Source of the DNA: JBAXTU01 sp037130015
Lineage (GTDB): Bacteria; Patescibacteriota; Patescibacteriia; 2-01-FULL-39-33
Assembly (NCBI GenBank): GCA_037130015.1
Contig: JBAXTU010000003.1
Span: 1 to 59,217, forward strand
Direction of reading: 5' to 3'
Length of the DNA stretch: 59,217 nucleotides
Every line of letters starts with the position of its first letter. Within the stretch, counting starts at the first letter, position 1. Position numbers and translations under genes: made by a program. The notes beneath the pieces are model-generated. The model did not search any database and had not been told where the DNA came from. It was given only the letters and a program-made list of their open reading frames with translations. This document shows positions 42,957 through 52,339 of the stretch, in pieces.

Positions 42957-44948
42957 ATGCCACCAGAAAAAAAACAATCAAATTCGTCAGATGACAATTT
43001 TGACGCCAAGAAAGTTTTTACCACTAGCGACATCACCACGATGGATGATGATGAGGCTTATTTGATTGCCAAAAAAAATAACCCTCGTTTTATCCAGCCG
43101 ACTAGGACGCCCGATCAAAAGAAAAAAAATATCCAGCGCGGTTTGGCCGAGGTTTATACTGATGGCGATGGAGAAATTCCAGATCTGAGCAAATTAGAAA
43201 ATGGTAATAGGCCATTGTGGAAAACTATTTTGTACACCTTGATTGTAATTTTGATTGTGTTGTTTAGCGCGGCTGCGGCTGGTTTTTATATTTTTAATAA
43301 TCTCATGAAAGGTGACAGTTTTACTAATGAAAATGTTTTGCTAAAAATTCAGCCACCTCTAACTTTAGTTTCCGGTGCCGATGGCGATTATGTGGTCACT
43401 ATCACTAATAAAGAAAAAGTCAATTTATATGATTTGAAATTGCAAATTATATATCCCGACAGTTTTGTTTTTGGCAGTGCTGACCCCAAGCCCATGGGAG
43501 ATGGCAATAATATTTGGAATTTTAGTATTTTAAAAGCCGGTGAATCGCTCCGTGTTAATTTAAAAGGCAAAGCCGTGGCTTCGCTCAGCTCAGCGCTTAC
43601 TTTCAGAGCTGATTTGGATTTCAAGCCAGCTGATCTTAATGCCACTTATCGTCAAGAAGCTATTATAGATTTAACAATAACTTCTTCTATCATTGGTTTG
43701 TCAGTCATTGGACCGGAAACTGCTCTATCAAAAGACAATGTTGAATATGATATTAAATATCAAAATACCGGAATTGATGATTTGTCTGATTTACAAATCG
43801 TGGTTGATTATCCGGCTGGTTTTATCTTTGGTTCTTCCACACCAATTGCGCAAGCTGGCAATAGCAATACTTGGGTTGTGGATAAGTTAAAAGCCAGTTC
43901 CACTGGAGAAATAAAAATTGGTGGAAATTATTCGGCCACTGAGGCTACTGGAAATCAAGAGTTTAAAGTGCGAGTGCAACTCAAAAACAAAGGTGATTAT
44001 TATCCGCAAAGCGAGCAGTCAGTGGTGACTAATGTGATCAAGGATCAATTGAGTTTGCAACTTATTGCCAATGGTTCGGCTCAGGATCAACCAATTAATT
44101 TTGGCGACATGCTTATTTATTCTATTAATTTTAAAAATACCGGACAAGATATTATTCAAAGCGCTAAGGTGGTTTTGACTTTGGATTCGCAAATAGTTGA
44201 TTGGGATACTCTTGCTGATGAACATCGTGGCGTGGCCGATGCTGGAAAAGGCACAATCACCTGGACTGGACGCAATGTGCCTCAGCTTTTGAAATTAGCT
44301 CAAGGTGAGGAGGGAACTATTTCTGTTTCTGTGAGATTAAAGGATTTTGCCACGGCCAAAGCTGATAATGTTAGTAAGTATAGCGTAGAAAGTTCAGTAG
44401 AAGCTACAGGCGCCCAAGCCAGTGGTATTAGTGTTGATGTTAAAAGTAATAGTATTACAAATGCTATTAATTCAGATCTGACCTTTGTGTCTGGAGCCAA
44501 ATATTATAATAGTGATAATATTGCTTTGGGACTCGGACCAATTACTCCAAAAAACGGGGAAGTGTCCAGTTATAATATTGAAATGAATGTTGGTAATAAT
44601 ATTCATGATATTAGTGATGGTAAAGTAGTAATCACTTTGCCAAAGGGTGTGGCTTGGGCCAATAATACCAGCGCCGACAGGGGAGATATTGTCTATAATA
44701 GCAAAACCAATCAGGCGATTTGGGCTATCGGCGATTTGGCAAAATCAAATGGATTGATTTCTGGATCGTTTAATGTCAGTATTCAGCCAACCAGCAATGA
44801 TGTTGGCAAGGTTTTACTTTTGGTTTCTGATGCTACCTTGACCGCCAAAGATGGTGTGACTGGTGCTACCATGAAAAAGAGTGTTAAAGCTATCACTACG
44901 GCGTTTGAAGATCCGATTTTGGGACAATTGGGCGGAATGGTTGAATAA
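42957..44948 (+). CDS. Membrane-anchored surface protein with repeated Ig-like (DUF11-type) domains
   Basis: A 663-residue protein with a 90-residue polar cytoplasmic region, a TM helix at about 91-115, then at least four beta-sandwich units. Each shows a YDIKYQNTG / YSINFKNTG-type strand followed by a GxxIWNFSILKAGE-type segment, the DUF11 or COG1361 pattern for cell-surface stalks. It follows the DUF4012 gene by 29 nt. The two probably form one surface structure. Confidence 0.78.
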   Translation: MPPEKKQSNSSDDNFDAKKVFTTSDITTMDDDEAYLIAKKNNPRFIQPTRTPDQKKKNIQRGLAEVYTDGDGEIPDLSKLENGNRPLWKTILYTLIVILIVLFSAAAAGFYIFNNLMKGDSFTNENVLLKIQPPLTLVSGADGDYVVTITNKEKVNLYDLKLQIIYPDSFVFGSADPKPMGDGNNIWNFSILKAGESLRVNLKGKAVASLSSALTFRADLDFKPADLNATYRQEAIIDLTITSSIIGLSVIGPETALSKDNVEYDIKYQNTGIDDLSDLQIVVDYPAGFIFGSSTPIAQAGNSNTWVVDKLKASSTGEIKIGGNYSATEATGNQEFKVRVQLKNKGDYYPQSEQSVVTNVIKDQLSLQLIANGSAQDQPINFGDMLIYSINFKNTGQDIIQSAKVVLTLDSQIVDWDTLADEHRGVADAGKGTITWTGRNVPQLLKLAQGEEGTISVSVRLKDFATAKADNVSKYSVESSVEATGAQASGISVDVKSNSITNAINSDLTFVSGAKYYNSDNIALGLGPITPKNGEVSSYNIEMNVGNNIHDISDGKVVITLPKGVAWANNTSADRGDIVYNSKTNQAIWAIGDLAKSNGLISGSFNVSIQPTSNDVGKVLLLVSDATLTAKDGVTGATMKKSVKAITTAFEDPILGQLGGMVE

Positions 44949-44957
44949 AAAATAAAA

Positions 44958-46037
44958 ATGTTTAAACTTTTAAAAAAATCAAATAAATCTCAAGCGCGCT
45001 TGGGCAGTCTTAAAACTGCGCATGGTATTTTACCAACGCCGTTTTTTATGCCCATTGCCACCAAAGCGGCTGTCAAAAATTTGACGGCTGATGATATTAA
45101 AGTTTTGGGTTCGCCAATTTTGTTGTCCAATACTTATCATTTATATCTCACGCCTGGCATGGAAGTTATGAAGATGGCCGGCGGACTGCACAAATTTATG
45201 GATTGGAATGGCGCCATTCTGACAGACAGTGGCGGGTTTCAAGTTTTTTCATTATCAAAAATAAGAAAACTTCTGCCTGGTGGTGTGGAATTTCGTTCGC
45301 ATTTGGATGGTAGCAAGCACATACTCACGCCGAAAAAAGTTTTGGAAATTCAAAAAATAATAGGTTCGGATATTGCCATGATTCTGGATGTTTGCCCGCC
45401 ATCAATGGCCAAAAGGGAAGAAGTGGCTGAAGCTGTTAAACTCACGTCTAAATGGGCAAAAATGGCCAAACAAGCCATTATGAAAGGCAATTTTGGAAAC
45501 AAACAATTACATTTTGGAATTATTCAGGGTGGAATTTTTAGGGATCTAAGAGAAAAAAGTTTAAAAGAATTAGTTGATTTGAATTTTGATGGTTATGCTG
45601 TTGGCGGATTGGCCGTGGGTGAAACTAATCATGAAATGTACGAAGTCTTGGATTATTTGACGCCACTTATGCCAGAGAAAAAACCTCGCTATCTTATGGG
45701 TGTGGGCACACCGGAAAATATTATTGAAGCTGTAAAAAGGGGAGTGGATATGTTTGATTGTGTTATTCCGACTCGTGAAGCCAGACATGGAAGATTATAT
45801 TGTTTTCTTGGCAAGGGTTTGAAGTATGAGACAATTAATATGACCAATGCCAAATATAAAAACGATTTTTCGTCAATCAATAACACTAATTTAAAAAAAT
45901 ATTCCAAAGCTTATTTGCATCATTTGTTCAAAACCGGTGAACCTCTAGCCATGCGACTGGCCACCTTGAATAATTTGGATTTTTATCTTAAGCTGATGGC
46001 GTGTATTAGACAAGATATTCTAAAAGGCAAAATATGA
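44958..46037 (+). CDS. tgt: tRNA-guanine transglycosylase lacking its zinc ligands
   Basis: A 359-residue TIM-barrel enzyme that exchanges G34 of certain tRNAs for preQ1. Catalytic regions are kept: TDSGGFQVFSL, GIIQGG, VGGLAVGE and the nucleophile segment MFDCVIPTREARHG. The usual CxCxxC...H zinc site next to YSxAYLHHL is gone: aligned by eye, the Cys positions are Ile307, Asn309 and Leu312, and the His of TLHNL is Asn338. Either the fold is stable without zinc or activity is altered. No queuosine synthesis gene is in the window. The stop overlaps the next start (ATGATG). Confidence 0.9.
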   Translation: MFKLLKKSNKSQARLGSLKTAHGILPTPFFMPIATKAAVKNLTADDIKVLGSPILLSNTYHLYLTPGMEVMKMAGGLHKFMDWNGAILTDSGGFQVFSLSKIRKLLPGGVEFRSHLDGSKHILTPKKVLEIQKIIGSDIAMILDVCPPSMAKREEVAEAVKLTSKWAKMAKQAIMKGNFGNKQLHFGIIQGGIFRDLREKSLKELVDLNFDGYAVGGLAVGETNHEMYEVLDYLTPLMPEKKPRYLMGVGTPENIIEAVKRGVDMFDCVIPTREARHGRLYCFLGKGLKYETINMTNAKYKNDFSSINNTNLKKYSKAYLHHLFKTGEPLAMRLATLNNLDFYLKLMACIRQDILKGKI

Positions 46038-47095
46038 TGAATAGTAATATTTTTAATCTGACAAATTTATTGGCAATATTGATTAGCTTGGCTATTTCGG
46101 TTGTTTTGGTGCCTTTAGTTATTAAATTGGCAGTTAAAAATGGGGCTGTGGATAACCCCAAATCAGCAAGTAGAAAAATTCATCAACTGCCCACACCGCT
46201 ACTGGGCGGTTTGCCGATTTTTATTTCTTTTTTTATTGGTTTGTTTGTGTTTCGTTTTTTTGGTTTAGCAAATTTTTCTTTGATTTCTGATAATTTTATT
46301 TTGGCTCTTTTTATTTCTTCATTATTAATTATGATTGGTGGTGTGCTTGATGATAAATATTCACTTCGGCCGTGGCAACAAATCATTTGGCCCATTGGGG
46401 CGACATTAGTGGTTTTATTGGCCGGCATGCGCATCGGTTATATTTCCAATCCTTTTGGCACAGAGCTTAATACCATTATTTATTTATCGCCAATATTTGG
46501 CATGATTTTGTCATTTTTTTGGCTGATGGGCATGATGTATACCACCAAATTTTTGGATGGTCTTGATGGATTGGTGGCTGGTATTAGTATGATTGCATCA
46601 GCAGTAATTTTTTTCCTGTCACAAAATTGGGACGTCCAAAATTCAGCCACTGGCGTTATGGCGCTTTTACTTCTTGGTGCCACGCTTGGTTTTTGGATTT
46701 TTAATTGGCGACCAGCCAAGATTTTTCTTGGTGAAGGTGGCAGTATTTTTTTGGGTTTTATTCTTGGCGTGCTGTCCATTATTTCCGGATCAAAAATCAG
46801 CACCACTTTGCTGGTTATGGGTATTCCGGCTTTGGATGTGTTGTGGGTGATTATTCAGCGCTTGTCTCATCATGAATCGCCATTTTCTCATGCTGATAAA
46901 AAACATTTGCATTTCCGTTTGTTGGATTTGGGTTTTTCCAAAGTTGGCGCTGTGCTATTTTTATATTTCGTGGCTTTGTCTTTTGGATTAATTGCCGTTT
47001 GGAGTGACAGTTGGGGCAAGATTATTGGATTGTTTGTCCTATTACTTATAATGATTTTTTTAATTACCTATACTTATAAAAATAATAAAAAATAA
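46034..47095 (+). CDS. WecA/TagO-like undecaprenyl-phosphate sugar-1-phosphate transferase
   Basis: A 353-residue polytopic enzyme with about ten TM helices. Motifs are RKIHQLPTPLLGGL, GGVLDDKYSLRPWQQ (DD pair), KFLDGLDGLVAGI, the LGEGGSIFLGF loop and the HxxHLHFRLLDLG C-terminal loop. MraY/WecA members usually have GDxGS in the fourth motif; here Asp is Glu. It starts a lipid-linked glycan, in addition to the transferase at 33914. It overlaps tgt by 4 nt. Confidence 0.9.
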   Translation: MMNSNIFNLTNLLAILISLAISVVLVPLVIKLAVKNGAVDNPKSASRKIHQLPTPLLGGLPIFISFFIGLFVFRFFGLANFSLISDNFILALFISSLLIMIGGVLDDKYSLRPWQQIIWPIGATLVVLLAGMRIGYISNPFGTELNTIIYLSPIFGMILSFFWLMGMMYTTKFLDGLDGLVAGISMIASAVIFFLSQNWDVQNSATGVMALLLLGATLGFWIFNWRPAKIFLGEGGSIFLGFILGVLSIISGSKISTTLLVMGIPALDVLWVIIQRLSHHESPFSHADKKHLHFRLLDLGFSKVGAVLFLYFVALSFGLIAVWSDSWGKIIGLFVLLLIMIFLITYTYKNNKK

Positions 47096-47100
47096 AATTT

Positions 47101-47622
47101 ATGCCAACAATAGAAACAAAAACAGCAGTTGTTAAAGGACTTAATTTACTCACGGCCATTGCAGTGGGCGCCACTTTGTTTTTTTCTTTTTACTCTTTAG
47201 TAGTGATGAGATTAAATATAAATAGTTCTGACCAATCAGTCCCCGGTCAATTAGCTTCAGGACAAAAAATTATTTCAATTGGCACCCATAAATTTAAAGT
47301 TGATGTTGCTAGTGATGATATTAGTCGCGCCATTGGATTGAGTGGTCGTGCTTCTTTGTCTGCTAATGAAGGTATGTTGTTTGATTTTGGCACTTCTTAT
47401 TCGCCGTATTTTCATATGAGAGGCATGCTTTTCCCGTTGGATATTATTTGGATTACTAATAATAAGGTGTCTGGTTTTGAAAAAAATGCGCCCATAGCCA
47501 AAGAAGGAGAAGAAACAAAATATTACAGGCCAGGTTTTGGCTATGTAGAGTATGCTTTAGAGGTTAATGCTGGTACAGTTGATAGTTTAGGTATTAAAGT
47601 TGATGATGGATTTAGTTTTTAA
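47101..47622 (+). CDS. DUF192-family protein
   Basis: A 173-residue protein with an N-terminal TM or signal-anchor helix (about 12-35) and a DUF192 beta-barrel. Family marks are the SRAIGLSGRASLSANEGMLFDF strand pair, FHMRGMLFPLDIIWI and YALEVNAGTVDSLGIKVDD. The function is unknown. It lies 5 nt after the WecA-like gene. Confidence 0.9.
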   Translation: MPTIETKTAVVKGLNLLTAIAVGATLFFSFYSLVVMRLNINSSDQSVPGQLASGQKIISIGTHKFKVDVASDDISRAIGLSGRASLSANEGMLFDFGTSYSPYFHMRGMLFPLDIIWITNNKVSGFEKNAPIAKEGEETKYYRPGFGYVEYALEVNAGTVDSLGIKVDDGFSF

Positions 47623-47646
47623 TTTTATTATCAAAAAATAATTTTT

Positions 47647-50600
47647 ATGCCAAAAAGGGAGGGCTTGGCTCCAATTGTTAAAAGTAAAGAAATAAAATCA
47701 GTCAAAGAAATCGCGCCACTAGGCGAGCAGGTGGGTTTGTTGTTGAATAAAATTACGGAATTAAACAGAGAGCAAGACCGAAGTCAGATTGTGGAATTGG
47801 CGGCAAGAGTTTTTGAAAATTCAGTGGAAGATGGCTTAAAACTGGCTGAAAAGTTGCGACTCACGCCAATAGAATTGCAAGAAATTATCAAACGCAAAAC
47901 TTTTATTGTCAAGCATGGTGAGTTTTATAATAATGTTGTTAGTGAGATAATGCGCAAGGAAGATATCAAAAATGAACACAACTTGGATCAGTTGATTGCC
48001 TTGCGCAATGATTATCGGGCCAGCAGAGATAATTTTTCCGTGGAGAACTTTTTGGCAGAAGAAAAAAAACAACAGCAACGAGTCAAATTATTTGCGCCGG
48101 AAATAAAAGATGTTAGTCGTGAACTAGATCAGGTGTATGCCCAGTATTTGGCGCAAAGAGAATTGGCGTCAACAGATCAGCCCCAAACTGGCAGTCAGGG
48201 TGAAGTTATGGCTCGGCAAAATCTGCTCAAGGCTGAAAGGTATTTGAATGAAAACTATTTTTCCGGTCCGGCAAAAAAATTAATCACGACTTTGGCAGTT
48301 GAACAAGGTATTAGTCCGGCCAAAGTTGAGCAGGCACTGACAGATATTACAATGCCTGATTTTTGGTCTTTAAATGACATTGAAGAGGAAATAAAATTTT
48401 TCAAAATAAATATTAGCCGAGAGGAAATTAAAAAACGTCTCAAAGGCCAAGAATATGTCAGTGTCGTTTATGGATTTGAAAAAAAATTTACGGAAACACA
48501 GTTAGTCAATGAATTAAATAAATCGCTAGTAGACACTGGACAACGCATTGAATTAAATTCCAAGACTGATAAATTTGAAGTGACGGGTGAAAAAAAGAAA
48601 GAAGAAAAACAAAAAGAAAAGGAAAATTTGGAAGCGAAAGTTTTTGACACCCCTACTGGCGGTGTGAGATTTGAATTTGCTTCTTATAGAACTATGTCAT
48701 TTGAATTTTACAAAGAAAAAAATGGCCTATGGAATTTGGAACAAAGAAGCGATGTTTATGGAAAAGATATTCGTCCGCCAAAATTTTTGATTAAAGATCC
48801 TTTTAAATATTTTGATATTAAAAAAATTCAAGATATAAATTTGTCCGATGATGGAAAAGAATTAGGGGTTGTTGGTTTTAATAATAATGACGAAATCGGC
48901 GCTCAGGTGGTCAAATTACCACCAGAAACCATTGAAGATTTAAAAAAAGCTAAAAAAATTGTGGCTGAAATTGATGGAGAAAGTGCCGAACAAAGAAAAG
49001 TGGGGGAGATTCAGGAGATTTATGAAAGAGAAGTCACGGAAGAAGCAATATCTTTTGAAGCTTATCCCAAAATCAAATTTCAATTTTTGAAAGCAAATGA
49101 TTTTGATTTATTTTGGGATGGTTGGTGTATCCCTTCGCAAGGAGAGGCAATGCATCTCGCTTTAGTAAGTTCTTTGTCTGTTGAAGATTTTGTTAAATTT
49201 ATTCATGTCGCTATTACTGATGATCAGTTTTTGGATATTTACGGCGAAAACGCTAAGGAAAATACTACAAGAAGACGAATCCAATTGCCCGATAATATTG
49301 TGGCTGAATTAAAAAAAGCCAAAGAACGGGCTGATCAGATAGAAGAAAACTCCGAAGCTAAAGAATTTGATTTGGAGAAATTTGAAGAAAAATCTTTGGA
49401 TTATATTGAGAAATTACTTAAAGCTGGTGCTGATAAAAATTTGGTCGCTACTGGTCTAGCTGGCTTAGACAGTGAACGAGCTTGGCAAATGCGAGATCAA
49501 TTTCTTAAAGATGGTGCTGATGAAGGTTTTGTCGCTAGAGGTTTAGCAGGCTTAGACAGTGAACGAGCTTGGCAGATGAGAAAACAATTACTTAAAGATA
49601 GTGCTGATAAAGGTTATGTCGCTTTGGGTCTAGCTGGCCTAAACAGTGAACAAGCTTGGCAGATGAGAGAACGATTTCTTAAAGATGGTGTTAGTAAAGA
49701 GTTTGTCGCTATTGGTCTAGCTGGCCTAGACAGTGAACAATCTTGGCAGATGAGAGATCAATTGCTTAAAGATGGTGCTAGTGAATGCTGGGTCGCCATG
49801 GGCTTAGCCGGTGATGAAACGACTTTTGTCTGGCGTTTAAAATATCAACACAAAAAATCAGAATCACCAGAATTATCCCCAGCCGACCAGCAAAAATTAG
49901 ATTTATTAAATTTAGTTCACCAGCCAACAGCAGAAGGTATTGAAGCTTGGCAAAAACCGGCAACATTAGAAAAAAAATTTATAGATGCCAAAAAGTCTCT
50001 GAGTTCTTCGCCGTCAATGGCACGTAGATTAACTGAAGCTTTAAAAAGCGCGCCTAAAAGTTTTTTGGATTATATGGGCGCTAAAAGTGACAAAAAGAAA
50101 ACCAGCAAAATATTGGCGCGCCGTTTGGCCGAGAAAATTTTTCCCGAAGCGTTTGTGGAAAAACATTACAATGGCTGGGGTGGCTATGGTGGGTTTGGTG
50201 GTGGTGAAGGTGGTCGTGGCGAGACTCAACCCAAACCAGCTGATTATTTATCGGGTAGAGCTAGTTTTGAATCATTTGGCGGTGGCCGTGAGCAATTAAA
50301 TGATACGCGTGAGATAATGGAATTTCGCCATGAGATTAACTGTATGGTAATTAAGGGTTTGTATGGCGATTATGATGAAAATTCCAATCGCTGGAACAAA
50401 TTGCATTTTGCGCTTAATAATGAAATGTCCCAGTCAACACTAGAAACAACTGTCACTTTGCCTGATGTTGGCAAAAATACCAAGGTTAATTTGCCCCATC
50501 CGCTGTATTCTCAAGTTATTAAAGAGCGAGTTAAAGGCATAGATAGTGCTGGCCTAGAAACGCCGATTGAGGCGGTGACGGAAGATTCTTTGGGCGAGGT

Positions 50601-51831
50601 GACAGCCGAAAACAAGTCAGCCTCAAAAAAATTGGCTTATTCAATGACCATGGAATTGGTGTCGCCAGTGATGGCTGATGTGTCTGGCAGTGACTATGAA
50701 CAATTCGCTAAAAAATTCAAAATTGATAATGGCGCGGAAATGAATGGCAATATTGCCGAATTAAATGATGATATTGAAATATTTTGCAGTGGCTTAAAGG
50801 ATTTGAGTCCCAAGGAAAAAGTTGTCAGAATAGAAAGTTATGTCCGACAAATCGGTTTTTATGATGAGGATAATCAAGAGGTGAGCCAATTAAAGCGTGG
50901 CAAAAGTTTGGAAGAAAAGTTTTATATCATGGAACAGCGGTTGGAAGAATTGCGTGCCAAATATCCGGACTGGGAAAGCAAATTGGCCGGCAAAAAATAC
51001 GCCGGTGTTTGCGCGGATTTTGCGGAATTAACCACGGCCATGTTGCGTCGAGCTGGTTTGGAAGCGGGCATTGCCAGGGGTTTTATACCTGAGGGCAAAA
51101 AAGTCATGGTGCGGAATGCCCATGCCGCCAGTTTTGTGGTGTGGCCGACTATTAAGGGCAAAAATGAAGTGTTTATTGTTGATGGCACGCCTAACGGACT
51201 GGAAAATATTGCCGGTCAAAATCAGCCGTCAATTTTGGAACGCGAACAAATTAGCGAACAGTTGCAAGAGCAGGCGTCGGTACAGGCTTTGGAAAAATTA
51301 AAAGAAGTTGAAAAATTATTGGCCAGCCATGATACAGAGTCCATCAAAAAGTTAACCAACGGTGAATTGGAAAAAGTTTTGAATGCCGTGTTGAGCCATG
51401 AAGTCAAACAAGACAATTTTCAGGTGCTGGAAAGATTGTTTGACACTTATTGGTATACGGCAATCCCGCCTGATTTGAGCAAAAATGAACATAATCCCAT
51501 CCCGCTTTATAATTTGGATTTGAATAATCCGGATCAAAAAAACGAGGTCATGTTGGAACTGGCTGGCGCAGTAAAACGCATCAAAAATCGTTTGGCCAAT
51601 GAAAAATCTAACAATAGCGGTCCGGCCGGAACCAAATTATTAAAATCAATTGAAGAATTTGCTGATAAGTTTGTTAATGGTCGGCAAGTCGGCAATAAAG
51701 CCAAATCATTGGAATTGATGCAGTCTTTGGTGGATTTGATTAAAAATGATTTGTCGCCAGTGGAACAGCGCTCTGCAGTCGCGGTTTTGACTTATCTTAA
51801 AGCGCAGAATATGAGCGGGAAAGCAAGGTAA
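47647..51831 (+). CDS. Giant transglutaminase-like protein with five 29-residue repeats
   Basis: A 1394-residue protein without signal peptide or TM helix, so apparently cytosolic. Order: helical N-terminus (1-320) including a Lys/Glu run; two related domains at about 335-450 and 470-575, each ending in LP-x-x-I-x-x-L-K-K-A-K; five exact-length 29-residue repeats (591-735, GLAGLDSE...AWQM); a Gly-rich linker near 840-860; a long domain; then a transglutaminase-like core with Cys1122 (GVCADFAE), His1159 (NAHAASFVVW) and Asp1179 (VDGTPN). The triad order fits the papain-like transglutaminase/protease superfamily. The C-terminal 200 residues are helical. Substrate unknown. It may act on protein complexes docked by the repeats. 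Confidence 0.8.
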   Translation: MPKREGLAPIVKSKEIKSVKEIAPLGEQVGLLLNKITELNREQDRSQIVELAARVFENSVEDGLKLAEKLRLTPIELQEIIKRKTFIVKHGEFYNNVVSEIMRKEDIKNEHNLDQLIALRNDYRASRDNFSVENFLAEEKKQQQRVKLFAPEIKDVSRELDQVYAQYLAQRELASTDQPQTGSQGEVMARQNLLKAERYLNENYFSGPAKKLITTLAVEQGISPAKVEQALTDITMPDFWSLNDIEEEIKFFKINISREEIKKRLKGQEYVSVVYGFEKKFTETQLVNELNKSLVDTGQRIELNSKTDKFEVTGEKKKEEKQKEKENLEAKVFDTPTGGVRFEFASYRTMSFEFYKEKNGLWNLEQRSDVYGKDIRPPKFLIKDPFKYFDIKKIQDINLSDDGKELGVVGFNNNDEIGAQVVKLPPETIEDLKKAKKIVAEIDGESAEQRKVGEIQEIYEREVTEEAISFEAYPKIKFQFLKANDFDLFWDGWCIPSQGEAMHLALVSSLSVEDFVKFIHVAITDDQFLDIYGENAKENTTRRRIQLPDNIVAELKKAKERADQIEENSEAKEFDLEKFEEKSLDYIEKLLKAGADKNLVATGLAGLDSERAWQMRDQFLKDGADEGFVARGLAGLDSERAWQMRKQLLKDSADKGYVALGLAGLNSEQAWQMRERFLKDGVSKEFVAIGLAGLDSEQSWQMRDQLLKDGASECWVAMGLAGDETTFVWRLKYQHKKSESPELSPADQQKLDLLNLVHQPTAEGIEAWQKPATLEKKFIDAKKSLSSSPSMARRLTEALKSAPKSFLDYMGAKSDKKKTSKILARRLAEKIFPEAFVEKHYNGWGGYGGFGGGEGGRGETQPKPADYLSGRASFESFGGGREQLNDTREIMEFRHEINCMVIKGLYGDYDENSNRWNKLHFALNNEMSQSTLETTVTLPDVGKNTKVNLPHPLYSQVIKERVKGIDSAGLETPIEAVTEDSLGEVTAENKSASKKLAYSMTMELVSPVMADVSGSDYEQFAKKFKIDNGAEMNGNIAELNDDIEIFCSGLKDLSPKEKVVRIESYVRQIGFYDEDNQEVSQLKRGKSLEEKFYIMEQRLEELRAKYPDWESKLAGKKYAGVCADFAELTTAMLRRAGLEAGIARGFIPEGKKVMVRNAHAASFVVWPTIKGKNEVFIVDGTPNGLENIAGQNQPSILEREQISEQLQEQASVQALEKLKEVEKLLASHDTESIKKLTNGELEKVLNAVLSHEVKQDNFQVLERLFDTYWYTAIPPDLSKNEHNPIPLYNLDLNNPDQKNEVMLELAGAVKRIKNRLANEKSNNSGPAGTKLLKSIEEFADKFVNGRQVGNKAKSLELMQSLVDLIKNDLSPVEQRSAVAVLTYLKAQNMSGKAR
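49417..49851 (+). repeat. Five tandem 87-nt coding repeats
   Basis: Units begin at 49417, 49504, 49591, 49678 and 49765, exactly 87 nt apart. Each encodes L-K-x-G/S-A/V...GLAGLxSExxWQMR; the fifth diverges at its end. The predicted two-helix units would stack as an alpha-solenoid. Confidence 0.92.
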
Positions 51832-51863
51832 TTTTGGTCAAAAATAGGGAATAGGTTGAGCTT

Positions 51864-51892
51864 TTGACAAAATTTTGTAAATAGTGTAAAAT
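51864..51892 (+). promoter_or_regulatory. rplU promoter
   Basis: TTGACA (51864-51869), 17 nt, TAAAAT (51887-51892); 34 nt before the start codon. Confidence 0.8.
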
Positions 51893-51926
51893 AGAAAGGA
51901 CTTAAATTATTAAATTCAAGCCCTAT

Positions 51927-52229
51927 ATGAAAATAGCAGTCATAAAAACAGGTGGCAAGCAATATGTCGTCAAAGAAGGCGACAAGGTAAAAGTGGAAAA
52001 ATTAAAAGCCGAAATCGGTGATTCCTTGGAATTGGAAACATTGCTGGTGGCTGACGGTGAAAATTTGCAAATCGGTGAGCCGATTTTGGAACAAAAAGTT
52101 TCAGCCAAGCTTTTTTCTCAAACCAGAGGTAGAAAGTTGGAAGGCGTGAAGTATAAGCCAAAAACTCGTCAAGCCAAAAGATTCGGCCATCGCCAATTTA
52201 TTTCCACTCTGTCAATTGAAAAAATTTAA
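51927..52229 (+). CDS. rplU: Ribosomal protein bL21
   Basis: A 100-residue 50S subunit protein. It shows AVIKTGGKQYVVKEGDKVKVEKL, GEPILEQKVSAKL, GRKLEGVKYKPKTRQAKRFGHRQ, the full length of the family. It has its own promoter and terminator. rpmA (bL27), the usual neighbour, is not next to it. Confidence 0.96.
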   Translation: MKIAVIKTGGKQYVVKEGDKVKVEKLKAEIGDSLELETLLVADGENLQIGEPILEQKVSAKLFSQTRGRKLEGVKYKPKTRQAKRFGHRQFISTLSIEKI

Positions 52230-52245
52230 AATATCATCTATTAAT

Positions 52246-52287
52246 CTTCCTCACTTTTCCAAGGGGAGGATAGAGGAGGGGTTTGCC
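52246..52287 (+). repeat. Non-coding palindromic repeat after rplU
   Basis: A TCCTC...CTT arm, TTCC, AAG...GGAGGA arm, then AGAGGAGGGG and GTTTGCC. It has the same order and the same 3' end as the repeat inserted in the GT4 gene at 13820. Confidence 0.6.
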
Positions 52288-52299
52288 GAAGATGGTGAC

Positions 52300-52339
52300 A
52301 ACAAAGTCTGTTCCTGATAAATCGGGAGCGGATTTTTTT
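52300..52339 (+). terminator. rplU terminator
   Basis: TCTGTTCCTGAT (52307-52318) pairs along its length with ATCGGGAGCGGA (52321-52332) using G-U pairs, followed by seven Ts. The innermost bases must stay open as loop. Confidence 0.75.

Noticed and set aside
49417..49851. Regular 87-nt repeats that resemble a CRISPR array
   Set aside because: Units are contiguous, lack spacers, and stay in phase with a long reading frame, with changes mostly tolerated at protein level.
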